NCBI GenBank assembly: GCA_964461135.1
Contig: CAYWTB010000062.1
Location: forward strand, 1 to 27,461
Direction: 5' to 3'
DNA: 27,461 nt
DNA from: RQOF01 sp964461135
GTDB lineage: Bacteria > Calditrichota > Calditrichia > RBG-13-44-9
Shown: piece by piece, positions 16,730 through 25,201 of the stretch
Numbering within the stretch: position 1 is the first letter of the stretch
Layout: every line of letters begins with the position of its first letter
The notes under the pieces: generated by a model
Seen by the model: the letters and a program-made list of their open reading frames with translations, nothing else
What the model was told of the DNA's origin: nothing
Database searches by the model: none
Made by a program: the position numbers and the translations under genes

Positions 16730-17725
16730 TTATAAAATAAACGGTTTGATTACTCTGACGTTTATCTTTTTAAGTTCCAGAATCAGTTGATCAAGCATTT
16801 CATCATCCCTGAAAATTCCAATAATTGAACCCCCTGAACCTGCGAACTTGGCAGAAGCTCCGCACTTGCGTGCCCGGTTTATCATCAGTAAATTCCGTTC
16901 ACTGATATTCATGATTTTTTTACGCAGGTCAAAATTTTCATTGATCAGCTGATGGAGGGTCTCTTCATCCCTCCCGATAATCGCTTTTTTCCCGAGTTCA
17001 GCCAGTTCGGCAATTCGTTCCAGGGTCCTGATTACTGTCTTATCCCCTTTTTCATAGCGCAAGCGGATATCATTCAGGACCCGTCCGCTCTCCTTACCCA
17101 GCTCGGTATTGTAGGCCATGTATAAGCGGGGAAGAAGTGCCGGATCCAGAGATTCGTATATCCCGTGGTTATTTCTTTCCAGCAATTCCTTATCAAAATT
17201 CATATAAACACAACCCTCATACACCTGAATTACCCGGTCCTGCAGGCCGGCATTAATACCCAATTCATCCTTCTCCGTTGCCAGAATCAGGGATGGTAAT
17301 ATTTCCTGCGAAATTTCCACCTGATAAAAGATCAGCAGAGCCTTCATGGTAGCAGTAATAATAGCACTGGAACCGGCCATGCCTACCTGCCTGGGGATGG
17401 TAGAGTGATAGCGGATGGTAAAATTCTTGTTTTCCAGTTTTAAATCACGGGACTGACAATATTCATAAAATTTCTTTATAGCAGCTTTTATCAGCCGGTC
17501 TCCTCCGTAGTAACCATGCAGATTTACCGATTCAACCAGCGTGTGAATATTCTGGTACCGATTTACATCCTGGGGTTGAGCTTCTATATGAAGTTCAGGC
17601 GATTGATAGAGGGTAACATGAGCCCCAAAATTCCTGACACTGATGGAAATGGTTTTGCCAAAATAGCCATCGGATGGATTGCCCAGTAAACCGGCCCGGG
17701 CATAGGCGCGAGAATCTATAATCAC
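16730..17725 (-). CDS. GHMP-family sugar kinase, glucuronokinase-like
   Basis: This 331-residue GHMP kinase closely follows the pattern of plant glucuronokinase (D-glucuronate to glucuronate-1-phosphate). Shared segments are RAYARAGLLGNPSDGYFGKT (6-25), YYGGDRL (72-78), the phosphate loop PRQVGMAGSSAI (111-122), GLQDRVIQVYEG (160-171) with the likely catalytic base D163 and E151 upstream, HGIYESLDPALLP (187-199), SGRVLND and the C-terminal FAGSGGS (294-300). Mevalonate or galactose kinases lack several of these. The start is a GTG with GGGG about 10 bases upstream. galU follows after 13 bases, so a kinase plus pyrophosphorylase salvage route to a UDP-sugar is likely. The exact sugar is inferred from resemblance recalled from memory. 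Confidence 0.82.
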   Translation of the reverse strand: MIIDSRAYARAGLLGNPSDGYFGKTISISVRNFGAHVTLYQSPELHIEAQPQDVNRYQNIHTLVESVNLHGYYGGDRLIKAAIKKFYEYCQSRDLKLENKNFTIRYHSTIPRQVGMAGSSAIITATMKALLIFYQVEISQEILPSLILATEKDELGINAGLQDRVIQVYEGCVYMNFDKELLERNNHGIYESLDPALLPRLYMAYNTELGKESGRVLNDIRLRYEKGDKTVIRTLERIAELAELGKKAIIGRDEETLHQLINENFDLRKKIMNISERNLLMINRARKCGASAKFAGSGGSIIGIFRDDEMLDQLILELKKINVRVIKPFIL

Positions 17726-18158
17726 TGATTAACCCCAGACTTCAACTGGCTTAGAATTTCCGGTTAATTTACTATTGATACCGGAGGCAAACCATATCAA
17801 ATAATAAAAGAGAAGGATGATACACTTGATCTACTGACTGATAACTATATATATCTTCTTATTTATTTCAACAATGTCTGCAGATCGGTGAGTGGCAGGT
17901 TTATCACAGATAAGTTCCTGTTGTGCATCTTTTATCGTTCCACACGAATTCCTTAACGCCTGTCCGGCAAAAATTGAATATCACGGGGGTCCGATGAGGG
18001 CGTATTAAAGGGAAAAACTTGGACTAAATATTTGAGTAATCAATTATCCGGTCTATGGTTGATAAAAGAACTTATCAGATTTGTCTCAACATTAACAGAT
18101 GATCATAATTAAAATTCACCGCCACCATCTTTTTGAGCATTTTCCATAATGGGCGGGA
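17726..18158. other. 433-bp intergenic region without a supported gene
   Basis: This lies between the 3' end of the DsrE-like lipoprotein gene and the start of the sugar kinase gene, both on the minus strand. I see no RNA gene, repeat array or credible reading frame. It contains a candidate minus-strand promoter for the kinase (17844-17871). No clear terminator for the lipoprotein gene was found. Confidence 0.6.
17844..17871 (-). promoter_or_regulatory. Candidate promoter for the kinase-galU unit
   Basis: On the minus strand, TTGAAA (17871-17866) and TATAGT (17849-17844) are separated by 16 bases, in an AT-rich patch about 110 bases before the kinase GTG. The boxes are close to the housekeeping consensus, but this is a visual match in AT-rich DNA. 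Confidence 0.35.
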
Positions 18159-18614
18159 TCAGTAATCCAACGTTAAAATTCTCCCCCCGGTGAAACTGAA
18201 AAATTTATCTTTATCCGCCACTTTCATTCCCTGCATCAGATCCTGCGGAGTTTTACCGGCCGCTTTCAGGCATCCGGGACAGGCCATAAGCGGGACATTT
18301 ATATCTATCAATTTCTGTATTTGTGTCTTTGACCCGGGAAAATGATCAAACCGGATGTCAGGTGAATCCTGCAGTACCACTTCAATACCTTTAATATCAA
18401 AATATACCAAAACATCGTGATCATCCGACATCAGAACCGCCATATTCAAAGCCATAAGGACACGCTGCGGGCTGTCTGTTCCATGACTTATATGAATGAA
18501 AACCCCATCCCTGACGGATTGTGAGGAGGATCCAGCCTGGGGAGAATTTTGCTGATGACAGCTGGTTAATGACAAAATAATTAAAGTAGCCGGGATAAAT
18601 CTGAATAGTTTCAT
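18159..18614 (-). CDS. DsrE/DsrF-like domain lipoprotein
   Basis: The mature part resembles the DsrE/DsrF-like fold of small sulfur-transfer proteins, with an early HISHGTDSPQRVLMALNMAVLM helix region, a DHDVLVYFDIKG strand, and two cysteines C112 and C115 in MACPGC near the expected active-site loop. The N-terminus is a lipoprotein signal peptide, with the lipobox LTSC putting the lipid anchor on C19. The protein is therefore envelope-bound, unlike classical cytosolic DsrE. I chose the ATG at 18614 (151 residues) because GAGGG lies just before it; an in-frame ATG at 18644 would put that ribosome site inside the gene. Its function is unknown; thiol or sulfur handling is a guess from the cysteines. 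Confidence 0.75.
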   Translation of the reverse strand: MKLFRFIPATLIILSLTSCHQQNSPQAGSSSQSVRDGVFIHISHGTDSPQRVLMALNMAVLMSDDHDVLVYFDIKGIEVVLQDSPDIRFDHFPGSKTQIQKLIDINVPLMACPGCLKAAGKTPQDLMQGMKVADKDKFFSFTGGRILTLDY

Positions 18615-18704
18615 TTTGAACCCTCGTGGTTTTGTTTTTACCAAAAGACAGCGAATCTTTTTAACAGTTTATTATTAAATCAGATTGCTGGCGAGATCAC
18701 AATG

Positions 18705-19427
18705 TCACCGCTCATCCGAAAATATATAACCGGCACTGCGAACGCTTTTGATAAAGACCGGCCGTGCGGGATTGTTTTCAATATATTTCCTGAGCCGCGC
18801 GATAAAGTTATCCACCGTGCGTGTTTCCATGTCCGATTTTACATTCCATACATTCTCCAGCAAATCCTGCCGAGAGACAATAACCCCTTTATGATCTATT
18901 AAATATTTCAGAATCATGGCTTCATATGTGGTCAGCTGAATATTTCTCTCGCCATGCCGCAGTGAATAATCCTCAAAATTTACGCTATTTTTTCCGAAAT
19001 GGTAAACGGGAGGGGTGTTGGTATACGACTTATACCATGCTTTTCTCTTCAACATTCCGGCAATCCGAAGCAGGAGTTCCTTCAAATGAAAGGGTTTGGT
19101 GAGATAATCATCAATACCCAATTCCAGACCTTTTATTTTATCCTTGCTGCCAGACCTGGCGGTCAGTATTAAAATGGGAATCTGCGGCGATTTTTGCCTT
19201 ACTCTTTTTGCTACCTCAAATCCATTTAAATATGGGAGCATTATATCCAGAATAATCAGGTCATAGGCCTGTGATTCGAAATATCTCACGGCCTCTTCAC
19301 CATCCCTGGCCCAGGTTACCACATACCCTTCCCCCTTTAAATTAAATTGAAGTCCTAAGGCCATGGTCTCTTCATCTTCTACCAATAAAATTTCACTGCC
19401 ACTATATATATTTTTCTTTTTGGACAT
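18705..19427 (-). CDS. OmpR/PhoB-family response regulator
   Basis: A 240-residue transcriptional regulator. The receiver domain (about 12-125) has the acidic pair VEDEE (17-20), the phosphorylation site D61 in LIILDIMLP, T89 and K111 in LTKPF. The C-terminal winged-helix domain (about 140-238) has the OmpR-type recognition region RTVDNFIARLRKYIE and the wing ending VRSAGYIF. AGGAAG lies 9 bases before the ATG. Its start overlaps the end of the histidine kinase gene by 26 bases, so the two are co-translated partners. Target genes are unknown; the divergent radical SAM gene and the downstream lipoprotein gene are possible neighbours to test. Confidence 0.94.
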   Translation of the reverse strand: MSKKKNIYSGSEILLVEDEETMALGLQFNLKGEGYVVTWARDGEEAVRYFESQAYDLIILDIMLPYLNGFEVAKRVRQKSPQIPILILTARSGSKDKIKGLELGIDDYLTKPFHLKELLLRIAGMLKRKAWYKSYTNTPPVYHFGKNSVNFEDYSLRHGERNIQLTTYEAMILKYLIDHKGVIVSRQDLLENVWNVKSDMETRTVDNFIARLRKYIENNPARPVFIKSVRSAGYIFSDER

Positions 19428-20436
19428 TATTTTGCGCTTCCTGTTTTTGGGTTTGGTTCAAAAGATGGCTGAGATATCTCCTTTTAGATTTTTGATATAC
19501 CGGCAATTCTACCGTAAAAGTAGATCCCTTATTCTTCCCTTCACTGAAAACCGTTAATTTTCCGCCATGAGATTCGACAATTTCCCGGGCCATGTGCAAT
19601 CCCAGGCCAGTTCCGCGAATATTGGGTATATCAAGACCATAGATACGATAAAATCGATGAAATATTTTTTTCTGATCTTTAATGGGTATACCAATACCCT
19701 TATCTGTAAATTTCAAAAAGATCTTCTCACCTTTGCACTTCATCTCTACCGATAAATAAAATGAATCACGGGAAAATTTGATAGCATTATCGATAAGATT
19801 ATCAACCACGACTCTGATTCCCTCCAGATCGAGAACGCACTTACCATCTGCCTCACCCTGTATTTTAATACTTTCCGGAGGGATATTAAATTTATCCATA
19901 GCCTCATTAACCAGCTTTTTAAATGCCTCACTCACATTATAAACATAGTAATTATAAACGTTTTTTTTCTTTTCCATGCCTGATAATCTGAGGATAGAAT
20001 CTATCAGGTTTTGCAGACGCCCAACGTCTTTCATCATCAGTTCCAGGAATTCTTTTTGTTTATGCCGGTTAACCTGCCGGATATCGAGAGTTTCCAGGTA
20101 AAGTTGTATGGAAGCCAGTGGTGATTTCAGTTCATGGGTGACATTGGCAATAAAGTTATCATAGCGCCGGCTTAAGTTTATCTGCTTAGCCAAAAAAATG
20201 AAAATAAGATACATTCCTCCCAGTACCAGAACCAGGAGTATCAGGCCCCAGACCAGGGCAATTATGTTGGTGCTTTTGGAAATTATCTGGGGGGATAAAC
20301 TATCACCTACCTGCTTCAGAATGATATAGTTGGAGATATACCAGTATATCCACAGGCCCAACAGGGAGAGCCAGGCAATCTGGACCATTATAAAAATAAA
20401 AAGAGGATGAAAAAAATACTGCGATTTTTTTATCAC
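19402..20436 (-). CDS. Membrane histidine kinase with minimal sensor region
   Basis: This 344-residue kinase is the partner of the adjacent OmpR-type regulator. Two transmembrane helices (about 12-34 and 58-82) are separated by only about 23 residues, so there is no periplasmic sensor domain, and no HAMP or PAS domain is visible. The HisKA motif NVTHELKSPLASIQ places the phosphorylated histidine at H101. The HATPase region has the N box DNLIDNAIKFSRDS, G1 DKGIGIP, F box FHRFYRI and G2 GTGLGLHMAREIVESHGG. Such architecture suggests sensing in the membrane or through a partner protein. The start is a GTG at 20436 with a weak ribosome site. Confidence 0.93.
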   Translation of the reverse strand: MIKKSQYFFHPLFIFIMVQIAWLSLLGLWIYWYISNYIILKQVGDSLSPQIISKSTNIIALVWGLILLVLVLGGMYLIFIFLAKQINLSRRYDNFIANVTHELKSPLASIQLYLETLDIRQVNRHKQKEFLELMMKDVGRLQNLIDSILRLSGMEKKKNVYNYYVYNVSEAFKKLVNEAMDKFNIPPESIKIQGEADGKCVLDLEGIRVVVDNLIDNAIKFSRDSFYLSVEMKCKGEKIFLKFTDKGIGIPIKDQKKIFHRFYRIYGLDIPNIRGTGLGLHMAREIVESHGGKLTVFSEGKNKGSTFTVELPVYQKSKRRYLSHLLNQTQKQEAQNNVQKEKYI

Positions 20437-20538
20437 GAGATTACCACATTATTACATTACTTTTACAAATACAAATTTAATTTTTCCTTACATTAATTTT
20501 AAGAATAAAATAGCAAAATAAAACATGGGAAATTATTA
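20437..20538. promoter_or_regulatory. Divergent AT-rich promoter region
   Basis: These 102 bases separate the divergent histidine kinase (minus) and radical SAM (plus) genes and must contain at least one promoter in each direction. The sequence is extremely AT-rich and has repeated TTAC words (for example ATTACATTAC), but no single promoter stands out. Confidence 0.4.
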
Positions 20539-22053
20539 ATGAAAATTTTATTGGTCTATCCGGAAACGCCCACCACCTTCTGGAGTTTCCGCAATGCTCT
20601 TAAATTTATATCAAAAAAATCCTCCGAGCCACCTCTTGGTTTACTCACAGTGGCCGCTCTTCTTCCTGCAGAGTGGGAAAAGAAACTGATTGACATGAAT
20701 GTTTCCAGTCTGACGGACGAACACCTCCGCTGGGCTGATTATGTATTTCTCAGTGGTATGAACGTTCATTACCAATCCATCAAGGAGGTTATCAAACGCT
20801 GCAACGAACTCGGGACAAAAATTGTGGCCGGCGGGCCTCTATTTACAACGGATTATGAAGAATTTCCGGGAGTGGATCACTATGTATTAAATGAAGCCGA
20901 AATCACCCTGCCCTTATTCATTGAAGATTTACGCAAGGGATGCCCTGAACAGCTTTATTCCAGTGACAAATTCCCGGATATATCTCTTACGCCTATTCCC
21001 CAGTGGAATTTACTGGACAGAGGTAAGTATTCCACCATGAGTATTCAATATTCCCGGGGCTGTCCCTATAATTGCGAATTCTGCAGTATAACCATGTTAA
21101 ATGGCCGCAAGCCGCGCACCAAAAGCCGGGAACAGTTTCTGGCAGAATTAGATACATTATATATGACCGGATGGCGCGGAACCGTATTTATTGTTGATGA
21201 TAACTTCATCGGCAACCGGAATAAACTGAAAACTGAAATTCTTCCCGCCATGATTGAATGGTTAGAGAAAAGAAACTTCCCCTTCTCCTTTCTGACCGAA
21301 GTATCCATTAACCTGGCAGATGATTCTGAAATTGTTAATCTCATGGTTAAAGCCGGTTTTAATTCAGTATTCGTGGGAATCGAGACAACCAACCGGGAAA
21401 GTCTGGCCGAATGTGGTAAATCACAGAATATGAATCGTGATGTCATGTCAGCAGTAAAAAAATTACAGTATCAGGGTTTAATTGTATCGGGCGGTTTCAT
21501 CGTAGGCTTTGACCATGATCCACCGACTATTTTTGAACAACAGATCAGATTTATTCAAAACAGTGGGATTGTGACCGCAATGGTCGGCTTATTGAATGCT
21601 CCTTCCGGGACCCGCCTTTTCCAGCGCATGAAAGCAGAAAACCGCCTGCTGGATATTATGAGCGGAGATAATATGGATGGATCCATGAATTTTATCCCCA
21701 AAATGAATTATGAGAAACTTCAGGAAGGTTATAAGAAAGTTCTGACCACAATTTACTCTCAGAAGCATTATTATGAACGGGTAAAAACTTTCCTGCAGGA
21801 ATATCAGCCACCTTCCCACAAAGCGGTAAGAGTCTCCTACAAGGAAATCCAGGCATTCTTCAAGTCCCTCTGGCTGTTGGGAGTCATGGAAAGGGGCAAG
21901 CGATTTTTCTGGAAATTGCTATTCTTCAGCTTATTCAAACATCCCGGGAAATTTTCACTCAGCATGACCATGGCCATCTATGGATTCCATTTCAGACGGG
22001 TGGTGGAAAATCTGAAGACTGATAGTTTCCTAGTGGGGCTGGAAAATCAATGA
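20539..22053 (+). CDS. Cobalamin-binding-domain radical SAM protein (DUF4070-like)
   Basis: A 504-residue protein with an N-terminal B12-binding-type Rossmann domain (about 1-140; MKILLVYPE, PPLGLLTVAALLP, AGGPLFTTDYEEFP) followed by a radical SAM core. The CxxxCxxC cluster-binding cysteines are C175, C179 and C182 (SRGCPYNCEFCS). VDDNFIGNR, VGIET and a GFIVGFDHD strand complete the barrel, and an extended C-terminal region (about 360-504) resembles DUF4070. HpnP hopanoid methylase and other methyl or rearranging enzymes share this layout. No hopanoid or other biosynthetic genes are nearby, so the substrate is unknown. There is no His/DxHxxG cobalamin-ligand motif, as is usual in this group. 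GGGA lies upstream of the ATG. Confidence 0.87.
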   Translation: MKILLVYPETPTTFWSFRNALKFISKKSSEPPLGLLTVAALLPAEWEKKLIDMNVSSLTDEHLRWADYVFLSGMNVHYQSIKEVIKRCNELGTKIVAGGPLFTTDYEEFPGVDHYVLNEAEITLPLFIEDLRKGCPEQLYSSDKFPDISLTPIPQWNLLDRGKYSTMSIQYSRGCPYNCEFCSITMLNGRKPRTKSREQFLAELDTLYMTGWRGTVFIVDDNFIGNRNKLKTEILPAMIEWLEKRNFPFSFLTEVSINLADDSEIVNLMVKAGFNSVFVGIETTNRESLAECGKSQNMNRDVMSAVKKLQYQGLIVSGGFIVGFDHDPPTIFEQQIRFIQNSGIVTAMVGLLNAPSGTRLFQRMKAENRLLDIMSGDNMDGSMNFIPKMNYEKLQEGYKKVLTTIYSQKHYYERVKTFLQEYQPPSHKAVRVSYKEIQAFFKSLWLLGVMERGKRFFWKLLFFSLFKHPGKFSLSMTMAIYGFHFRRVVENLKTDSFLVGLENQ

Positions 22054-22092
22054 TTTACTAAAAACCTGCGAATCTTTGAATAACATGAATTC

Positions 22093-22187
22093 AAAACAGC
22101 CATCCCGCAGTGAAGCAACGGAGATTCATGTAAAAATAGAATTAAGGATGAGCCGGCTTGGTTCAAATATTGGGCGGGATCTGTTTT
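22093..22187. repeat. Long-arm inverted repeat between converging genes
   Basis: AAAACAG-CC-ATCCCGC (22093-22108) is the inverted copy of GCGGGAT-CTGTTTT (22174-22187): 14 matched pairs with a 2-base bulge, around a 65-base interior. The plus-strand right arm ends in TTTTTATTT. It may work as a terminator for both rSAM and mobB, or be a small mobile palindromic element. It touches the mobB stop codon. Confidence 0.5.
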
Positions 22188-22702
22188 TATTTCCCATTAG
22201 CGATTCCAGCGGAAGACTGAATAAAAGTGCGGATAATATAATCAATTAACCGGGAATCTCCGGGTTGGAAGGCCGGATAATTCGGGTGATGCCCGGAGGC
22301 ATTTACCACAGCGGTGATTTCGGCAACTGCTGCCGCATCGTCTTCATCTGTCTGAATAAAAATTTTGGGACCTTTCGCATGGCGGGAAGATTCCACCAGG
22401 ACAATGTGACAACCGGAAAAAGCAGCTTCCAGAAGATCCTCGGGATGAACAGAGGTATCCGGCTGGCAGAAAAGAGCCAACCCTTCGGGAGTTGCAAAGA
22501 CGGAAGGATTGGCGCCGGCCAGGCGCAACCGGTCTGAATCACTGCCGGCCTTATCCAGCGGGTGAGTATGCACAGAGTGTTTAAATGCCCCAACCCGGTA
22601 TCCCCGATTTATTAATTCACGAATAATATATTCCAGCAAGGAAGTCTTTCCGCTTTTCTTTTTTCCGATAATGTGTAAAATGCAGGGATGGAAAGTTTTC
22701 AT
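22187..22702 (-). CDS. mobB: Molybdopterin-guanine dinucleotide biosynthesis adapter protein MobB
   Basis: MobB is a GTP-binding P-loop protein that assists MobA in attaching GMP to molybdenum cofactor. The 171-residue protein has the Walker A GKKKSGKTS (13-21), the family motif KHSVH followed by DKAGSDSDRLRLAGA, and a VLVESSRHAKGPKIFI segment corresponding to the MobB VEGFK-type region. It is the last gene of the six-gene minus-strand operon, 11 bases after the THEP1-like NTPase, with mobA at the operon's other end. Splitting mobA and mobB around transport genes is unusual and suggests that the transporter serves molybdenum-cofactor metabolism. Confidence 0.92.
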   Translation of the reverse strand: MKTFHPCILHIIGKKKSGKTSLLEYIIRELINRGYRVGAFKHSVHTHPLDKAGSDSDRLRLAGANPSVFATPEGLALFCQPDTSVHPEDLLEAAFSGCHIVLVESSRHAKGPKIFIQTDEDDAAAVAEITAVVNASGHHPNYPAFQPGDSRLIDYIIRTFIQSSAGIANGK

Positions 22703-22713
22703 CCGGTATTACT

Positions 22714-23220
22714 TCATCCTTTCACCAGCGTATCAGACTCTAGCAGATCCTGGCGGAATTCTGACAGTTGTTTCATAACAAAAGGGACCAGAGACGGCCG
22801 GACCGCTAACAGAAACACCCCCTGAAAATTGTTCAGGATATGATCAAATCCTTCCCGGAATCCCTTACCGGCACGTTCCAGAGGACCAAATTCATCCAGA
22901 ACCACCACATCTGCCACCGAACATTCCCTGAGGATCCGGTTTCCGATATCGAAGACACGGGGACTAAAGTAGTACCTGCCATAAAAAAACGGCCTGCTGG
23001 CATGGGGAGTTTCCGAGGCAAGAAGATATTGCCGATTATTGCCAAGATCTGCCAGGTGGTAAACCGGTTTTTCATTGTCCTGCCATTGACCCCTGCTCAG
23101 GAAACCGGCCACCTGAAGCCCCTTTCCCCGGGCTTTTTGGGCAAGGATTTCCAGGTAAGCGGTTTTCCCGGAATTTTTATGTCCCACCACCAGAACCGGA
23201 GAGAGCCGATGTTTTATCAT
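22714..23220 (-). CDS. THEP1-like P-loop nucleoside-triphosphatase
   Basis: A 168-residue P-loop protein resembling the NTPase_1/THEP1 family. The Walker A is GHKNSGKT (13-20) and the Walker B is VVVLDE (105-110), in the characteristic DEFGPLE (109-115), compare DEIGPLE in THEP1. There is no ABC signature sequence, so it is not a standard ECF ATPase. The segment GRYYFSPRVFDIGNRIL lies between the motifs. It starts 4 bases after the receptor's stop codon and ends 11 bases before mobB. It could be a helper NTPase for cofactor or metal handling, or an unusual energiser for the neighbouring membrane proteins; neither is established. Confidence 0.78.
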   Translation of the reverse strand: MIKHRLSPVLVVGHKNSGKTAYLEILAQKARGKGLQVAGFLSRGQWQDNEKPVYHLADLGNNRQYLLASETPHASRPFFYGRYYFSPRVFDIGNRILRECSVADVVVLDEFGPLERAGKGFREGFDHILNNFQGVFLLAVRPSLVPFVMKQLSEFRQDLLESDTLVKG

Positions 23221-23224
23221 TAGT

Positions 23225-25201
23225 CTATTTCCCGATTTTTACACCGAATACAACTTCTCTGCCAGGCATGGGAACACCATATTCACTGAAATAAAATTTA
23301 TCCAGCAGGTTATTTAAGCGGAGGTAAGCACTCGTCCAGGAAGATAATTTAAATTCCGCCGTCATATTTAATAGCACAAAACCTCCCAATTTTTCCCAGG
23401 ATAGATTATCGGGATTCTGATAATTCTGGCTGCCGGTATAACTGCCTTCAACCCTCAGCAGAAGTTTTGGGGCTGGAATATATTGCAGAATACCATTCAC
23501 CCGATGAGATGGCCGGTATTCCATATAGTCACTTTCACGATAGGGCGTGCGATTACGGGCATATAGTCCGGTGTAATTAAGATCAGCTTCAGCCGAATTC
23601 CATTTCTTATGCACAGTCAGTTCAATTCCCCGGTAAACGGCTTCTCCGATATTCCGGTATTGTTGTACATTATTACCCAGCTGCTGATTGACGATATAGT
23701 CTGTGAGGAAGTTCAGAAATCCGCTGATTTCCAGGTACTCCCGGTTGGTGGCCCAGCAGATTCCCATTTCAATATTCAGAGAGCGCTCGGCTTTTAAATC
23801 AGGATTGGCAATATTCCTCCCCAGGCGCTCGGAATAAAGCTCCTTGAGAGTGGGAAAACGGCTTTTGCTTCCCACCGATCCATGGATTTCCACGTTCCTG
23901 CTGAAACTGTTTTTTAATGCGGCCTGAGCATTTAATAACAGGAGCGGATCCCTTACGGGAGAATCATCTGCCCTGCGCGGCTGCAGATGATTAATATCCA
24001 TTCCGGCAAGAGCCTGCCATTGTGATGAAATTTTTATTTCCTGCTCCAGGCCCAGGGCCCAGATTTCCATTGCATATATTCCAAACGGGGCCGATGTGCC
24101 TGATTTTTCCCGGTGTACATCACGTTTGAAAGACAGCACTCCCCTGGTGGAACCCAAAGAAAAACGGTTCAGTTGCGGGTAAAGAATCCCTCCTATGGAA
24201 TAATCATCATATATTGAGGTAAAAGCATAGGGACGGATCTTGGTGTTGTAACCGTCATCATCATAGGCTTGCAGTACATTTTTGTACTTATCGTAGTACC
24301 AGATAGAACGCAAAAGAAATGTGCCGGAAAAAATGTGCTCACTGTTCAGGCTGATGACACTTTTTTTCCATTCCGGAAATTGCCAGTACCGGGGTCGGTT
24401 CTCCAGAGCATTGGGGGGAATGTTGAAACGGTTGTTAATAATATTCAGGTGAAATCCCACACGATTGACTGAATTCAGGTTATAATGCAATTTCAGGGTA
24501 CCACTGCTTTTCTGATAATCACTATTATCTCTGCTGCTTCCGTTCTCATTTATCATTGCCGGGGAATCAGCCGGCAGCCGGAAATTGGGCGATTTATCCA
24601 GAGCAAATGAGGCCAGGTAACTTAATTTACCATGAAAACCTGAAATCTGCATGTTACCAAAGAACCTTCCCTGGCCGGATCCCTCTGTCCGCAGGCTGAA
24701 TGACCTGTTCTTATCCGGCAGGGATGTGATGATATTGACACTTCCCGCCAGGGTATTGGCACCATAAAGAACGGATGAGGCTCCTTTGGATACCCTGATA
24801 TTTTGAAAATTCTCTCCCACCAGTTGAGAAACATCTATTAAGCCGTCATAAGGAACTGAAACCGGAACACCATCCAGAAATACATTAACCTGCCTCTGCT
24901 CAAAGCCCCGCAACCGGAATGAGTATTCATTCTTTGTTGATCTTGAAAAGTACAGACCCGGCACATAATTTAAAACCTCCTGAACATTCCGGGCCAGCAA
25001 AAGGTCTATTTCCGTTTTGTCAATTTCATAAGTTGAAATAACGTCAGTTTCCGGTAATTTTTCGCCCAGAACAACAATTTCACTCAACCGGTATTCCGGG
25101 AGAGAATCCAAAGAGGCATCCGTAGCCCATACCCCGGGCAAAAGAAAGACCGCTTGAAATAAAAAAACGTATAATGGTATCAGGGTTAGTGCTTTAATCA
25201 T
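23225..25201 (-). CDS. TonB-dependent outer-membrane receptor
   Basis: This receptor of about 658 residues takes up a scarce substrate across the outer membrane using TonB energy. After a hydrophobic signal peptide comes a TonB-box-like LSEIVVLGE, then the plug domain (about 45-160) with VQEVLNYVPGLYF, LRGFEQRQVNVFLDGVPV and VSKGASSVLYGANTLAGSVNIIT. A 22-strand beta-barrel follows, with late motifs such as FPTLKELYSERLGRNIANPDLKAE (its first part is the usual FxxL-Y signature) and the C-terminal LNNLLDKFYFSEYGVPMPGR. I place the start at ATG 25201, overlapping the previous stop, because the signal peptide begins there. There is no SusC-type N-terminal domain. The mob/ECF context points to a molybdenum-related or pterin substrate. 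Confidence 0.93.
   Translation of the reverse strand: MIKALTLIPLYVFLFQAVFLLPGVWATDASLDSLPEYRLSEIVVLGEKLPETDVISTYEIDKTEIDLLLARNVQEVLNYVPGLYFSRSTKNEYSFRLRGFEQRQVNVFLDGVPVSVPYDGLIDVSQLVGENFQNIRVSKGASSVLYGANTLAGSVNIITSLPDKNRSFSLRTEGSGQGRFFGNMQISGFHGKLSYLASFALDKSPNFRLPADSPAMINENGSSRDNSDYQKSSGTLKLHYNLNSVNRVGFHLNIINNRFNIPPNALENRPRYWQFPEWKKSVISLNSEHIFSGTFLLRSIWYYDKYKNVLQAYDDDGYNTKIRPYAFTSIYDDYSIGGILYPQLNRFSLGSTRGVLSFKRDVHREKSGTSAPFGIYAMEIWALGLEQEIKISSQWQALAGMDINHLQPRRADDSPVRDPLLLLNAQAALKNSFSRNVEIHGSVGSKSRFPTLKELYSERLGRNIANPDLKAERSLNIEMGICWATNREYLEISGFLNFLTDYIVNQQLGNNVQQYRNIGEAVYRGIELTVHKKWNSAEADLNYTGLYARNRTPYRESDYMEYRPSHRVNGILQYIPAPKLLLRVEGSYTGSQNYQNPDNLSWEKLGGFVLLNMTAEFKLSSWTSAYLRLNNLLDKFYFSEYGVPMPGREVVFGVKIGK

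Noticed and set aside
16730..17725. Mevalonate kinase, galactokinase or homoserine kinase
   Set aside because: The LGNPSDGYFGKT start, the YYGG segment and GLQDRVIQVYEG fit glucuronokinase-like proteins better, and galU follows directly.
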